The position numbers were made by a program, and so were the translations under genes. The notes beneath the pieces are model-generated. The model was given only the letters and a program-made list of their open reading frames with translations. It was not told where the DNA came from and searched no databases. DNA of 44,088 nucleotides from Spongospora subterranea f. sp. subterranea (lineage: Eukaryota > Endomyxa: Phytomyxea > Phytomyxea > Plasmodiophorida): contig JAUGWO010000268.1 in the NCBI GenBank assembly GCA_049724395.1, positions 1 through 44,088 of the forward strand, written 5' to 3'. Each line of letters starts with the position of its first letter. Position 1 is the stretch's first letter. Of the stretch, positions 31,401 through 43,269 are shown piece by piece.

Positions 31401-34400
31401 GGGTTTTCCTGGAAATTGCTGAGCGGGGTTTTCACTGGAAATTTGCTGAGCGGGGGTTTTCACTGGAAATTGCTGAGCTGGAAATTGGGGTTTTCACTGG
31501 AAATTGCTGAGCGGGGGTTTCCCTGGAAATTGCTGAGCGGGGTTTTCACTGGAAATTGCTGAGCGGGGGTTTTCACTGGAAATTGCTGAGCGGGGTTTTC
31601 CCTGGAAATTGCTGAGCGGGGGTTTTCCTGGAAATTGCTGAGCGGGGGTTTCCACTGGGGAGCGGGGGTTTTCCTGGAAATTGCTGAGCGGGGTTTTCAC
31701 TGGAAATTGCTGAGCGGGGGTTTCCCTGGAAATTGCTGAGCGGGGTTTTCACTGGAAATTGCTGAGCGGGGGTTTTCACTGGAAATTGCTGAGCGGGGTT
31801 TTCACTGGAAATTGCTGAGCGGGGTTTTCACTGGAATTGCTGAGCGGGGGTTTCCCTGGATTGCTGAGCGGGGTTTTCACTGGAAATTGCTGAGCGGGGG
31901 TTTCCCTGGAAATTGCTGAGCGGGGGTTTCCCTGGAAATTGCTGAGCGGGGGTTTTCACTGGAAATTGCTGAGCGGGGTTTTCACTGGAAATTGCTGAGC
32001 GGGGGTTTTCCCTGGAAATTGCTGAGCGGGGTTTTCACTGGAAATTGCTGAGCTGAGCGGGGTTTTCACTGGAAATTGCTGAGCGGGGTTTTCCCTGGAA
32101 ATTGCTGAGCGGGGTTTTCACTGGAAATTGCTGAGCCTGGAAATTGCTGAGCTGAGGGGGTTTTCACTGGAAATTTGAGCGGGGGCTGGATTGCTGAGCG
32201 GGGTTTTCACTGGAAATTGCTGAGCGGGGGTTTCCCTGGATATTGCTGAGCGGGGTTTTCACTGGAAATTGCTGAGCGGGGGTTTTCACTGGAAATTGCT
32301 GAGCGGGGGTTTACCCTGGAAATTGCTGAGCGGGGGTTTGCTGAGCGGGGGTTTCCCTGGAAATTGCTGAGCGGGGGTTTCACTGGAAATTGCTGAGCGG
32401 GGGTTTCCCTGGAAATTGCTGAGCGGGGGTTTCCCTGGAAATTGCTGAGCGGGGGTTTCACTGGAAATTGCTGAGCGGGGGTTTTCCCTGGAAATTGCTG
32501 AGCGGGGGGGAAATTGCTTTTCACTGGAAATTGCTGAGCGGGGGTTTCCCTGGAAATTGCTGAGCGGGGTTTTCACTGGAAATTGCTGAGCGGGGGTTTC
32601 CCTGGAAATTTGAGCGGGGCTGGAAATTGCACTGGAAATTGCTGAGCGGGGGTTTCCCTGGAAATTGCTGAGCGGGGGTTTTCACTGGAAATTGCTGAGC
32701 GGGGGTTTTCACTGGAAATTGCTGAGCGGGGGGAAATTGCTGAGCCCTGGAAATTGCTGAGCGGGGTTTTCCTGGAAATTGCTGAGCGGGGTTTTCACTG
32801 GAAATTGCTGAGCGGGGGTTTTCCTGGAAATTGCTGAGCGGGGTTTTCCCTGGAAATTGCTGAGCGGGGGTTTCCCTGGAAATTGCTGAGCGGGGGTTTC
32901 CCTGGAAATTGCTGAGCGGGGTTTTCACTGGAAATTGCTGAGCGGGGTTTTCACTGGAAATTGCTGAGCGGGGGTTTCACTGGAAATTGCTGAGCGGGGT
33001 TTTCACTGGAAATTGCTGAGCGGGGGTTTCCCTGGAAATTGCTGAGCGGGGTTTTCACTGGAAATTGCTGAGCGGGGGTTTCACTGGAAATTGCTGAGCG
33101 GGGGTTTTCACTGGAAATTGCTGAGCGGGGGTTTCCCTGGAAATTGCTGAGCGGGGTTTCACTGGAAATTGCTGAGCGGGGGTTTTCACTGGAAATTGCT
33201 GAGCGGGGGTTTCCCTGGAAATTGCTGAGCGGGGGTTTTCTGGAAATTGCTGAGCGGGGGTTTCACTGGAAATTGCTGAGCGGGGGTTTCACTGGAAATT
33301 GCTGAGCGGGGGTTTCACTGGAAATTGCTGAGCGGGGGTTTCACTGGAAATTGCTGAGCGGGGTTTTCACTGGAAATTGCTGAGCGGGGGTTTCCCTGGA
33401 AATTGCCCTGGAAATTGCTGAGCGGGGTTTTCACTGGAAATTGCTGAGCGGGGTTTCACTGGAAATTGCTGAGCGGGGGTTTCACTGGAAATTGCTGAGC
33501 GGGGGTTTCCCTGGAAATTGCTGAGCGGGGGTTTTCACTGGAAATTGCTGAGCGGGGGTTTCCCTGGATATTGCTGACTGGAAATTGCTGAGCGGGGTTT
33601 TCCCTGGAAATTGCTGAGCGGGGGTTTCACTGGAAATTGCTGAGCGGGGTTTTCACTGGAAATTGCTGAGCGGGGTTTTCACTGGAAATTGCTGAGCGGG
33701 GTTTTCACTGGAAATTGCTGAGCGGGGGTTTCCCTGGATTGCTGAGCGGGGGTTTGCTGGAATTGCGGGGTTTTCACTGGAAATTGCTGAGCGGGGGTTT
33801 CACTGGAAATTGCTGAGCGGGGGTTTCACTGGAAATTGCTGAGCGGGGGTTTCACTGGAAATTGCTGAGCGGGGGTTTCACTGGAAATTGCTGAGCTGAG
33901 GGGGTTTTCACTGGAAATTGCTGAGCGGGGGTTTCACTGGAAATTGCTGAGCGGGGTTTTCACTGGAAATTGCTGAGCGGGGGTTTCCCTGGAAATTGCT
34001 GAGCGGGGTTTTCACTGGAAATTGCTGAGCGGGGTTTTCACTGGAAATTGCTGAGCGGGGTTTTCACTGGAAATTGCTGAGCGGGGGCTGGAAATTGCTG
34101 AGCGGGGGTTTCACTGGAAATTGCTGAGCGGGGGTTTTCACTGGAAATTGCTGAGCGGGGGTTTCCCTGGAAATTGCTGAGCGGGGGTTTGCTGAGCGGG
34201 GTTTTCACTGGAAATTGCTGAGCGGGGGTTTCCCCTGGAAATTGCTGAGCGGGGGTTTCCCTGGAAATTGCTGAGCGGGGGTTTTCCTGGAAATTGCTGA
34301 GCGGGGGTTTCACTGGAAATTGCTGAGCGGGGGTTTCACTGGAAATTGCTGCGGGGGCGGGGGTTTCACTGGAAATTGCTGAGCGGGGGTTTCACTGGAA

Positions 34401-34640
34401 ATTGCTGAGCGGGGGTTTCACTGGAAATTGCTGAGCGGGGGTTTCACTGGAAATTGCTGAGCGGGGGTTTCACTGGAAATTGCTGAGCGGGGGTTTCCCT
34501 GGAAATTGCTGAGCGGGGGTTTCACTGGAAATTGCTGAGCGGGGGTTTCACTGGAAATTGCTGAGCGGGGGTTTCACTGGAAATTGCTGAGCGGGGTTTT
34601 CACTGAAAATTGCTGAGCTGGGTTTTCCCTGGAAATTGCA
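28423..34640. repeat. 6.2-kb minisatellite of ~26-bp units
   Basis: About 235-240 tandem units with the core CTGGAAATTGCTGAGC followed by G4-5 and T3-4 and then CC, CCC, CA or CCA before the next CTGG/ATGG. The commonest lengths are 26 bp (G5T3CC, G4T4CA, G5T3CA) and 27 bp. Truncated or fused units occur throughout, as expected from slippage and unequal exchange. Because 26 is not a multiple of 3 and the minus-strand unit has no stop in any frame, long minus-strand open frames arise that cycle through PAQQFPGKP, PLSNFQGN and PRSAISRE. These are not supported as genes. The left end holds CCTGG/CCCTGG types only, while the right third is dominated by CACTGG types. Confidence 0.98.
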
Positions 34641-35035
34641 GATTCCTGCTCGACCTCAACCTTCGTTCTACATTCCAACAACCCAGGTATTTTCAATGTT
34701 GCCATCTAGTTTTTGATGATGTCCATGATCCTAATGCTAGCAATAGCAGTCGTTGCTGGACCGGGTCCATCCAAACTGAGCATTGGCCCAGTTCGGACGA
34801 TACGCTTGAGTCGATTATTAGTACTCCCTTCGATAAGGAGTTTTTGTCTGGATTAAAGTCTGACGCAAATTAACCTTGTCCAGAATCTGAAGCGTTTGTG
34901 TGTTTTGATGGAATATCGGTGCTTGTCAAGTGATGATGAGAGTGATGTTGTTAGGATGGTTACGTCTCTTGCCTGTTAGACATCATCCTCCTCTATTACT
35001 GTATTCCCTCTTGAACTGCATAATTTCATTATCAA
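34641..35035. other. unique flank between minisatellite and mariner remnant
   Basis: A plus-strand frame runs out of the repeat to 34873 and contains SSDDTLESIISTPFDKEFLS, which could be a lone exon, but no start or partner exon is seen. The left end of the mariner element probably lies here, although no terminal inverted repeat was identified. Confidence 0.35.
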
Positions 35036-36210
35036 ATGAACATTCCTGCTGCCAATGGACAAGTTGCAGATGAGTTGACCAACCAGAAACGGTCAACAGT
35101 GTTAAGCGACGATGCTCGCAGAGCTGTATACCACCGCCTTTTGACGATGTTTGATATCAACGGAAACCCCAAAAAAATGGTGATCGCTATTATTTTTGCC
35201 GAATTCAACGTATCTTGGCTTTCGATTAGCCGGGTTTGGCATCGAGGAAAAGATTCATTGGCAGCAAACGCCACTGCAGCAGTTGTTTCGCATCAGAAAA
35301 TGAACTGCGGGCGGAAACCAACATACCCGAACATTACGTGCGATGTCGCTACCTTTCCACCCTTTCAGACATTCATTTGCAGCAACGGGTATTTCTGCCG
35401 CTACATTACATCGTCAATTTAAAAGGGCATTATCCGGCGTCTACAAGTTCGTTAAAGCCTCTTCTAACTGAATGTGACAAGATCTCTCGAATCAGTTTCT
35501 GTACGCTTGAGACCTCTTCCGTTTCTAACTCAATTGTACTCGCAACCGCGCCACATTTTATCTGACGGCAGACAAAGAAAAACCGTATCGTGCCTGCAAA
35601 AGCAAGAAGTTTATTGAGAAAATCATGTTCCTTGTAGCTGTTGCAAGACCAAGATTTGATGACAGGAATAATTGCGTCTGGCCGTTCGTAACTTCGGAAC
35701 CTGAAAAACGGCCGAGCATAAACCGACAAAGGGGCACAGCGGTGACGAAGCCTGTGGTAGTTGACCAAAGACAGTACATTGACGCTCTTTTGACCAAGGT
35801 TCTACCTGCAATTAGGACGAAATTCTGCTCCTGTCTATATTCAGCAAGATAATGCTCGGCCACATATCAAGCCTGATCATGAACAATTTCGAATTGATAT
35901 AGGGCTCCCATGTCAGCCAGTTACCAGTCCAGATTTCAATATTCTTGACCTGGGAGGTTTCAACGCAATTCAATCAATACAACATACCGAATCCCCAAGA
36001 AACTTGAATGAACTAATAACAGCTGTTTCAAATGCGTCTGAGGAGTTGGATCCTCTGAAGCTCAACAATACCTTATTGACATTACAAACCGTGACGCTCT
36101 CTTGCATGGACGACAGCCGTTTCGGTGAGCGTCTTTTTTCGCGGATTTCAGTAATAATTGGGATATCTGCCTCCAGAGCTGCGGAAACAGGTTCCATATT
36201 CCACATTTAG
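35036..36210 (+). pseudogene. mariner-type (Tc1/mariner superfamily) transposase, decayed
   Basis: The N-terminal region reads LTNQKRSTVLSDDARRAVYH and later SISRVWHRGKDSLA, then NCGRKPTYPN, the helix-turn-helix DNA-binding part. The catalytic part reads KKFIEKIMFLVAVARPRFDD, then CVWPFVTSEPEKRPSINRQR, KPVVVDQRQYIDALLTKVLP, IQQDNARPHIK (second acidic residue) and SPDFNILDLGGFNAIQSIQH (third). The WPF, KVLPAI and QQDNARPH blocks are those of the mariner type common in plants and oomycetes rather than the classic insect type. The region around 35300-35560 is frameshifted (the first catalytic Asp is not recovered). A one-base shift also separates TKF from the QQDNARPH block near 35823, so the copy is inactive. 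Confidence 0.85.
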
Positions 36211-36466
36211 GGAAAGGGAAGCTTGTCAATACTGGGCAACTTCCTATATCAATTACCTGCTTATTAGAAGCAGTTACAATGGCTAGAAATATACATTTTG
36301 TATGTAAATCCTGCAAACTTGTTCTATCATCTATTAATAAAGTGAGAAGTGTTAATCTGGACTGTTTGTCGGCTGACAGAAGAGCCTGATATCATAACCA
36401 TCAATTTCAAATAGGGAGAACAAACCTGAGATACGGAGCGGGTATAATCTAATGGTTGATCCATAA

Positions 36467-36930
36467 TTGGATAGTCTAACAGGATTCCACCACGCCGCCC
36501 TTCGGTATCTTGTTGCATGTTCCCTGGGGTCTTCGAGAGAAAATATCAGGTGGAGAGGTGGTCTCCCTTGTGGTGGCAATCCAGACTTAAACATCGCGGA
36601 ATGCTGTTTGGCCGACAAAGGCTTTCAAGGCGATCGCTTTTCAAAACTTCGTTTGTACAACCTATTATCGAGTTTGCATTATCGTTCAACCGACATCATA
36701 AGGCCCAAATGGCGTGCCATGAAATAATCAATAAGCACATCAAACAATTTCCAAGTCTGCGCTCATTCCGACACGGGATTGATTTCAAACACAACCTTGT
36801 GTTTGGTTCGATCAGCTGTGTCTGTAAAACATTTTTTTATTGCTCAAGTTGCAATTTGTTGTACAACAATGATCATGCACATCCAGACATCTCAAGTGAA
36901 TTACAAAATCGTATTGCTTATTAGGTATTC
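36467..36930 (+). pseudogene. fragment of a second DDE-type transposase
   Basis: The frame contains ECCLADKGFQGDRFSKL, which resembles the D-K-G-[F/Y]-x-G block of DDE transposases related to the IS4/Harbinger groups. A second frame continues with MACHEIINKHIKQFPSLRSF and later cysteines in CSSCNLLYNNDHAH. Short and frame-broken, with no ends visible. Assignment to a superfamily is tentative. Confidence 0.35.
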
Positions 36931-37139
36931 ACTGGAACGAACAAAAACTAACCGCACCTTCCATTTTCCTGGCAATTTGTTAGGACCGTTTTCCATGATC
37001 TGTTGGTGCTTCTGAAAGAATCTTTTTGTGACGTTCAAATCTACTTCCAATCAAAATTTCTGTCAAGGACATGTATTGCAAAGCGTCATTGATTTAGCCC
37101 GAATATTTGTAGCGATTTCGCAGCTTCTACATAGGTTGG

Positions 37140-37760
37140 GATATGGTGGAATAAAAAGTAAGTAAAAATGAAGCACCGAAGGAATAATGATTGTGCTGGG
37201 ACAAATCGGGCACTGAACTAGGTGATCTGGTTCCAGGGAATCAGGATGAATATCTACGGTCTGTCCAGGCCATTTCTACACAGGTCAGTGGATTGTTAAT
37301 TGGACGAGTCTCCAGACCCTCAAGTATAGACCCACTTGACCATACTCTATATAGTGTCCAGTTGTATTTGATATCTCGTCTGTTACAGTAATAATGTGAC
37401 AGACGATATAATTATAGCCCCTGTACTGTATTATATCACAGTCTGGTGATCTATATCACAATCATTAGAAGTAATTGGTCATTATTGTGATATCATTATG
37501 ACAGGAACAGGTATTGCAGAGATTGTGATGATCATGATGATATTGAGGTCGGGGGTCTCAATGATTGTCCAAACATCACAAGATGTCTTACATACTGCAT
37601 TAAAAAACGGGTCCATATCGAGTAATTATGTTGAGTTATGCTGTAAATGACTAATCGGATTATCTAGAGATGAAATAGCTGAGAAATTGGCTTATGAGAT
37701 TGAGGAGGAGTTCATTAATCGCCCCTATACAATTCCACTCAGACATAGTATGTGGGGATG
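37140..37760 (+). other. possible N-terminal exons of the ankyrin gene
   Basis: Two stretches look exonic: 37191-37393 (EYLRSVQAISTQVSGLLIGR) and about 37669-37748, which follows an acceptor CTAG, encodes DEIAEKLAYEIEEEFINRPY and runs into a GTATGT donor. They are upstream of the first clear ankyrin exon on the same strand. The joins and the start codon were not established. Between them is an AT-rich stretch with runs of GATATA-like words. Confidence 0.35.
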
Positions 37761-37937
37761 TTGGAACGGAATGGTTTGAACATTGTAGGGGGACTGATAC
37801 AATATTACACTAATTAAAAACATCACAGGGTAGTTCATTGACTCTTCGCACCACAACTATTAATATGGCACTTTTTTACGACCGGTAAACTAAAGGTGAC
37901 AATGGCTCTGTATTCTAGGTCATTTCAACGTCAATAG

Positions 37938-40900
37938 GGAAAATGTCGCCAACATTATAATAGACAGAGGGGCCAATCTATTGTTAACGGATCAATATGG
38001 GAATACTCCATTGCACATCGCCGCTTTTCGGGGCCTGTATTATATTCCTCATCACATGGTATCACATCTTATCTCAAACGTCTATAGAAATATCGCCGTC
38101 ATTAAGATCTTGGACAAGATCAAAATGTTGAAACCACAAGTTATTGATATTAAGAACTCGGCTGGTGATATCCCACTTCACATGGCAGTTCGATATAATC
38201 GGTTGGTCGTATATACTGTTTTATTTGGATCTCCTGTTAATGATTTCAACCGCTTTATAGGAACTTGATTGTCAAGAGTCTGTTGGACAGAGGGGCCAAT
38301 CCCATGATTGCTGACAGATATGGGAATACGCCATTGCACCTTGCAGTAAAGATTAACCTGTAAACTGCTCTAATCTGTTTATTTGATTATAGAACACATC
38401 TGATTGAGATCTCACAGGAGTGAAGATATCATTATAGATATTATTGATACGGCGAGGCGAAAAACGGTCGATATTCTGGACCAGAATGGGATAACGGAAC
38501 CTTCTGTGGGTTCAAGTGGCAGAATAACTCATAATGACCTGTATAGTGTTAACCGGTCTGTCGAAATCATTGAAGTCGCTGATTTGATCTCACAGGAGTC
38601 CATTTGCCCATCAAGGGGCGACATCGGATATAATCAATATCAGGAACGATTTTGGGGAAACTGCTCTCTTTCAGGCACTTAATGGTCATCGGTTGGTCAA
38701 GATTTACTGTTTAATTCTTATTTGCGCCATCAAATTTGACTTTCCTTTTCCCCAGTTTTCAAATCGCCCGAATTCTGTTGGACAAAGGTGCCGATCCATC
38801 AATAACGGACAATGATGGGAACACTCCATTACACATTAGAATGGCATCTGTATTGTATATCGCCCACATCTCACCAAATATCAAAGTTGGTACTGATGTT
38901 CTCACAGGACAGACGAAATCATTCTCTCATGCATACCAAATATGAATGTCAACCACCGGAACAACAAAGGGTCCACACTGCTTCATACGGCTGTAAAGTA
39001 TGAACGGTTGGTCATAATTTTGTTCTTTGACACAGATCAGCGCCTCAGAAAACTGGTTATTCAGTGGAGTTGTGGTCAAGGATCTGTTGGACAGAGGGGC
39101 CGATCCCTCTATAAAGGATAATGATGGGAACACACCATTTCATATCAATATGCCATCTGCATTGTAAACGCACCAAATCTCACCGACCATCAAAGAATTT
39201 ACTGATATGAACACAGGACAGACGAAATCATTCTCTCATGCTTTCAACATATGAATGTCAACCACCGGAACAACAATGGGGCAACACTCCTCCACACGGC
39301 TGTAAAGTATGGACGGTTGGTCGTAATTTTGTTCTTTGACACAGTTCAGCGCCTCAGAAAAATGGTTATTCAGAGGAATTGTGGTCAAGGATCTCGTGGA
39401 CAGAGGGGCCGACATTTCTATAACGGATAATAGAGGGAACACCCCATTTCATATCAATATGCTATCTGCATTGTAAATGCAGCAAATTTCACCAATCAGC
39501 AACGTTATTACTGATGTGCTCACAGGACAGACGATATCATTCTCTCATGCATACAACATATGAATGTCAACCACCGGAACAAAAATGGGGCAACTCTCCT
39601 CCACACTGCTATAAAATGTAAACGGTTGGTCGTAATTTTGTTCCTTGACACAGATCAGCGCCACAAGAAAACTGGTCATTAGGGAGGTTGTGGTCAAGGA
39701 TCTGTTGGATAGAGGGGCCAATCCCATTATTGCTGATCACCAAGGCCTTACAGCACTGCACCTCGCAATTGTTCATGGCCTGTATACTGAACTGATCTTT
39801 CAATATACCATGAATTCTGATTGAAGTTTCACAGAAGTCAGCAGATCATCATTCATATCATTCATGCGGGGAGGACAAAACCATCTCACCTTCTGCTCCA
39901 AAGTGGCATGACGGAACGCTTCTATGCGAGTATAATTCACAGATTGATTGATCGTGGCCTGTATATTGCTTCAATGTCAATCCAGCACATTTAAGTGGCT
40001 GATTTGATCTCACAGAAACAAAGACCTCGTTATTGAAGTACTTAATCTGTCATGCGATGGAATAATCAATCTACGGGCCCACTACGGGCGAACTGCTCTT
40101 TTTTTGTGCAGCTTGCGCGTAGGTTGGTCAAATTTACTGTCTAGGTCTCATCAGCTCTTTCACTTTTTTTTCCTATTAACAGTGCTGGTATCGCCCAAAT
40201 TCTGTTGGAGAATGGTGCCGATCCCACCATAACGGATAGATGGGCCATTTCAGGACACACTAATGTAAATTGATAAAATCTCACAAAATTTTCAAATAGT
40301 GCCTGAGGTGAACACAGGACCGACGAAATCTTCATCTCAATGATACAGAACGTTGATGTCAATCACCGATACGTTGATGGGTCCACAATTCTCCATCTTG
40401 CTATTAGGCTTCATCGGTTGGTCGTGATTTGTGTTAGACAGTGAGCAGCTCTTCAATACAATTGATTTGTTAGGGAGGTGGTGGTCAAGTATCTGTTGGA
40501 TAAAGGCGCCAATCCTGCTATTGCTGATAATTCTGGAAATACAGCACTGCATCGGGCAGTATTCAGTGACGTGTATGCTATTCAATTTGCTAAGATTATG
40601 GTATCTGATTAAATCTCACAGAAATGAGCAGATACTCGTTCATCTACTTGATGCGGCTCGGCCCAAAGCGGTCGATAATCTGGGCCAGAATGGAATGACC
40701 CAAATTTCTGGGTGTTTGAATGGAGAAGAGAATCATGATGATCGGTATCCGCTCAAATGTTGATCTAGCACATTCAACTCACTGAATTTATCTCACAGAC
40801 AGATTGCCGCCTGCGAACTAATCAATCTGACCAACCATCAGGGTCAAACTGCTCTCTTATTAGCCTTTCGTTTTGCACGGTTGGCAAAGTTTACTGTCTA

Positions 40901-41884
40901 GATCTGAGCTGTCAATAATGGGGGTTTTTAGCAGTGATAAGATCGCCCAACTGTTGTTTGAAAGAGGTGCTGACCCGCACTTAGCGGATAATGATGGGAA
41001 CACACTGTTGCATATCGATATGCCTGGGTTTCTGTAAATTGCCCAATATTTATCTAATAATCAAACATGATGTGAAGTGCTCACAGGACAGACGAATTCA
41101 TTATTTCGACCCTTAAAAACATGGATATCAACTACTGCTACAGTGATGGAAACAGTCTTCTCTATAAAGCGGTTATAAGAAATAGGTTGGTCGTATTTTG
41201 ATTTTGACACTGATCATCATCTCAATACAAATATGTTTTTAGGGAAAAGGTTATCATGTATCTGTTGGATAGAGGCGCCAATCCCATGGCTCCTAACTAT
41301 TCAAAAATACAGTTCTGCACCTCGCAGTAAAGCATAACCTGTACACTGATCGAGTTTCGATATATTGTCAAATGATCTGATGTATATCTCATTAGAAGTG
41401 AGCAGATCATAATCGATATAGTTGAATCAAAGGCTCTTCGTCAAGTGTGTCAGGATAACATGACGGGACAGCTTGGGTTCTTTGGTGGATTGCTGAGTCT
41501 TTGTGGCCTGTCCATGTTCACACATATGTCTAAAACATCGAAATCGCTGAATCACTCTCACAGGAAACTGCAAGACATTTTCTGTGGAACGTGGGAACAA
41601 CAACTACTCAACATCCAAAACAGATGTGGCCAAACTGCTCTACATTTTGCAGTTTCGCAACAGCGGTTGGGCAAATTACGCCTGATCAACCACCTTTGAT
41701 TGATTGACTAATCTGACTAAATTACAGGGTCGATCTGGTTCGGGTTTTTTTAAAAAAAGGCGCCTCCCGCACCATCAAGGCTTATGGCGCGACAGCGCTG
41801 GAGTTGGCTATGAGAAAGAAGAAGGCAAACAGTACACCAATCGCCGCCACAATTGTTGACCTATTTCGAAAACAGTGGCCCTGA
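37938..41884 (+). CDS. ankyrin-repeat protein, ~25 exons, mostly one 99-bp exon per repeat
   Basis: Clear exons: 37938..38036, 38088..38201, 38261..38359, 38418..38540, 38598..about 38693, 38756..38854, 38908..39006, 39065..39163, 39217..39315, 39374..39472, 39526..39624, 39683..39781, 39835..39960, 40016..about 40126, 40183..40264, 40318..40416, 40474..40572, 40622..40744, 40799..40879, 40932..41033, 41087..41185, 41243..41340, 41396..41519, 41564..41665 and 41728..41884. Introns are 48-65 bp and nearly all phase 2, so exons of 99 bp give exactly 33 residues. Typical repeats are LLDRGADPSIKDNDGNTPFH and NVNHRNNKGSTLLHTAV. The last exon ends TALELAMRKKKANSTPIA...DLFRKQWP and a stop. Ankyrin arrays mediate protein binding; the partner is unknown. 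The 5' end is missing. A few exons are off length (41243..41340 is one base short in an A-run), so the gene may be partly degenerate. Confidence 0.85.
38756..39680 (+). repeat. 309-bp tand​em duplication of an ankyrin exon pair
   Basis: Three consecutive blocks, each of one A-type exon (99 bp), an intron of about 58 bp, one B-type exon (99 bp) and an intron of about 53 bp. The acceptor-proximal GACAGACGA word occurs at 38908, 39217 and 39526, exactly 309 bp apart. Introns and exons are similarly conserved, so whole genomic blocks were copied. Confidence 0.95.
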
Positions 41885-43269
41885 AGTGCTTTGTATAAAA
41901 TTGCTGCTTTTTTTTGGCAGATTTCACTCGGTCCACGTTGGCACACAGTACTGTAGATTTCGGTTTGTCCCCAATCACATTCTTCTAGATGCGAAAGGAA
42001 AACAGTGCAATTTTGAATCATGCCGTGAATGAACGGAATCAGTTTGGAGATCAGGGCGGTCTGTCATGATACGGTCAAGACGTAATCGCCCAATATTTCC
42101 CAATTCGGGTCATGTTGATCATCAGTATCGCACCTAGAACCGCAAGTCTAAAAAATGAGCAGTTCGGCCACTTTCTGGATACAGACACTTCTCTTAAATC
42201 AAAATCGCTATCATCTATAGGTGGTAAAGCGCAAACCAATCTCTTGATTGACTCAACAGGATGCGCTAGGAAAAGTGGCCTGTTCTTCCATGTGCACGAT
42301 GAGTAATCCTTGGTGATTTAGTGGGAATATCATCTCACATTGGATACGGTGCACAGTTTCATTGTTTCAGGAGGCGCATTCAACTTGACCAACCATCATC
42401 ATTACTGTTTTATATCTCGCTCACAAATACGATGCCCCTGGAAACAAACACCTTCTCCCTATCAACTCTATTCTTCTGTGTACTGGTTTTCGCTGGTGCC
42501 GCTGAATTTCTCGATCAATTTGAAATGGAAATCCCATTGGTGCTGGTAACCTTTTGAGTATCAGATCAATTACTTGTTCCCAGCTCGAGTGTTGTGTTCT
42601 ACCAGAAGAATGTTCCATTTTATTTGGCATTAATCTTTTTTGAGTCGAATAAGCTTTGTCAGAATCCTTCATCACGTTCCGCCAACGCATTTCATTGACC
42701 ATTGCATTTGTGGCGCCAAACGATTCAAAGTTGTTTGGGAACGTGGGAGTCCTTGTGGGAACAAATCACAGGTACTAGGATTGGCCATTAACCGGGATCA
42801 ACAAGGGCGTATCGACTATCGCTGATAACGAGATCTGGAGACCTATATAGTTCGGCGTTGGAGTTGCTAGAACAAACATTTATTGTACTTCTGAATATTT
42901 TTGAATTTTTAAAACAACTTTAATGCAAAACCAGAACCAGGGCCAAATCGACCACACGTATTGATTTCTTCTATTTGCAAATATCGACAGACCTTATAAT
43001 GGTCTTCAACATGAGGCAAAACTGCATATCACGTTTTGGTTTGTCTAAATGATCATACGATATGTGGTACATGTAAATACAACTTCCTCTACGATGTACT
43101 GTAGTCGATTATCTGTGCTGTCAACCCTACACAATTGTTGTGATTCTCGAATTCAGCAGAGCGAAAGTTTCTACATTGCCCTTATCATTGCACTCTTCGC
43201 AACAAACGTCCCATAGTGTTCCCACGATTGTGCTTCTCTCGAAACATTTCACACAATTGATTTATCAAT
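41885..43269. other. no gene recognised
   Basis: Sequence downstream of the ankyrin gene with short frames on both strands and no recognisable domain or element. Confidence 0.45.

Noticed and set aside
28244-34313. Many long minus-strand ORFs encoding Pro/Gln-rich peptides
   Set aside because: They are by-products of the stop-free 26-bp unit, switch frame wherever a unit is truncated, and have no start context or splice sites.
28423-34640. CRISPR-like appearance
   Set aside because: The units are head-to-tail with no unique spacers, and the genome is eukaryotic.
37440-37560. AT-rich tract with repeated ATCACA/GTGATA words as a replication origin
   Set aside because: Short irregular repeats only; nothing specific supports an origin.
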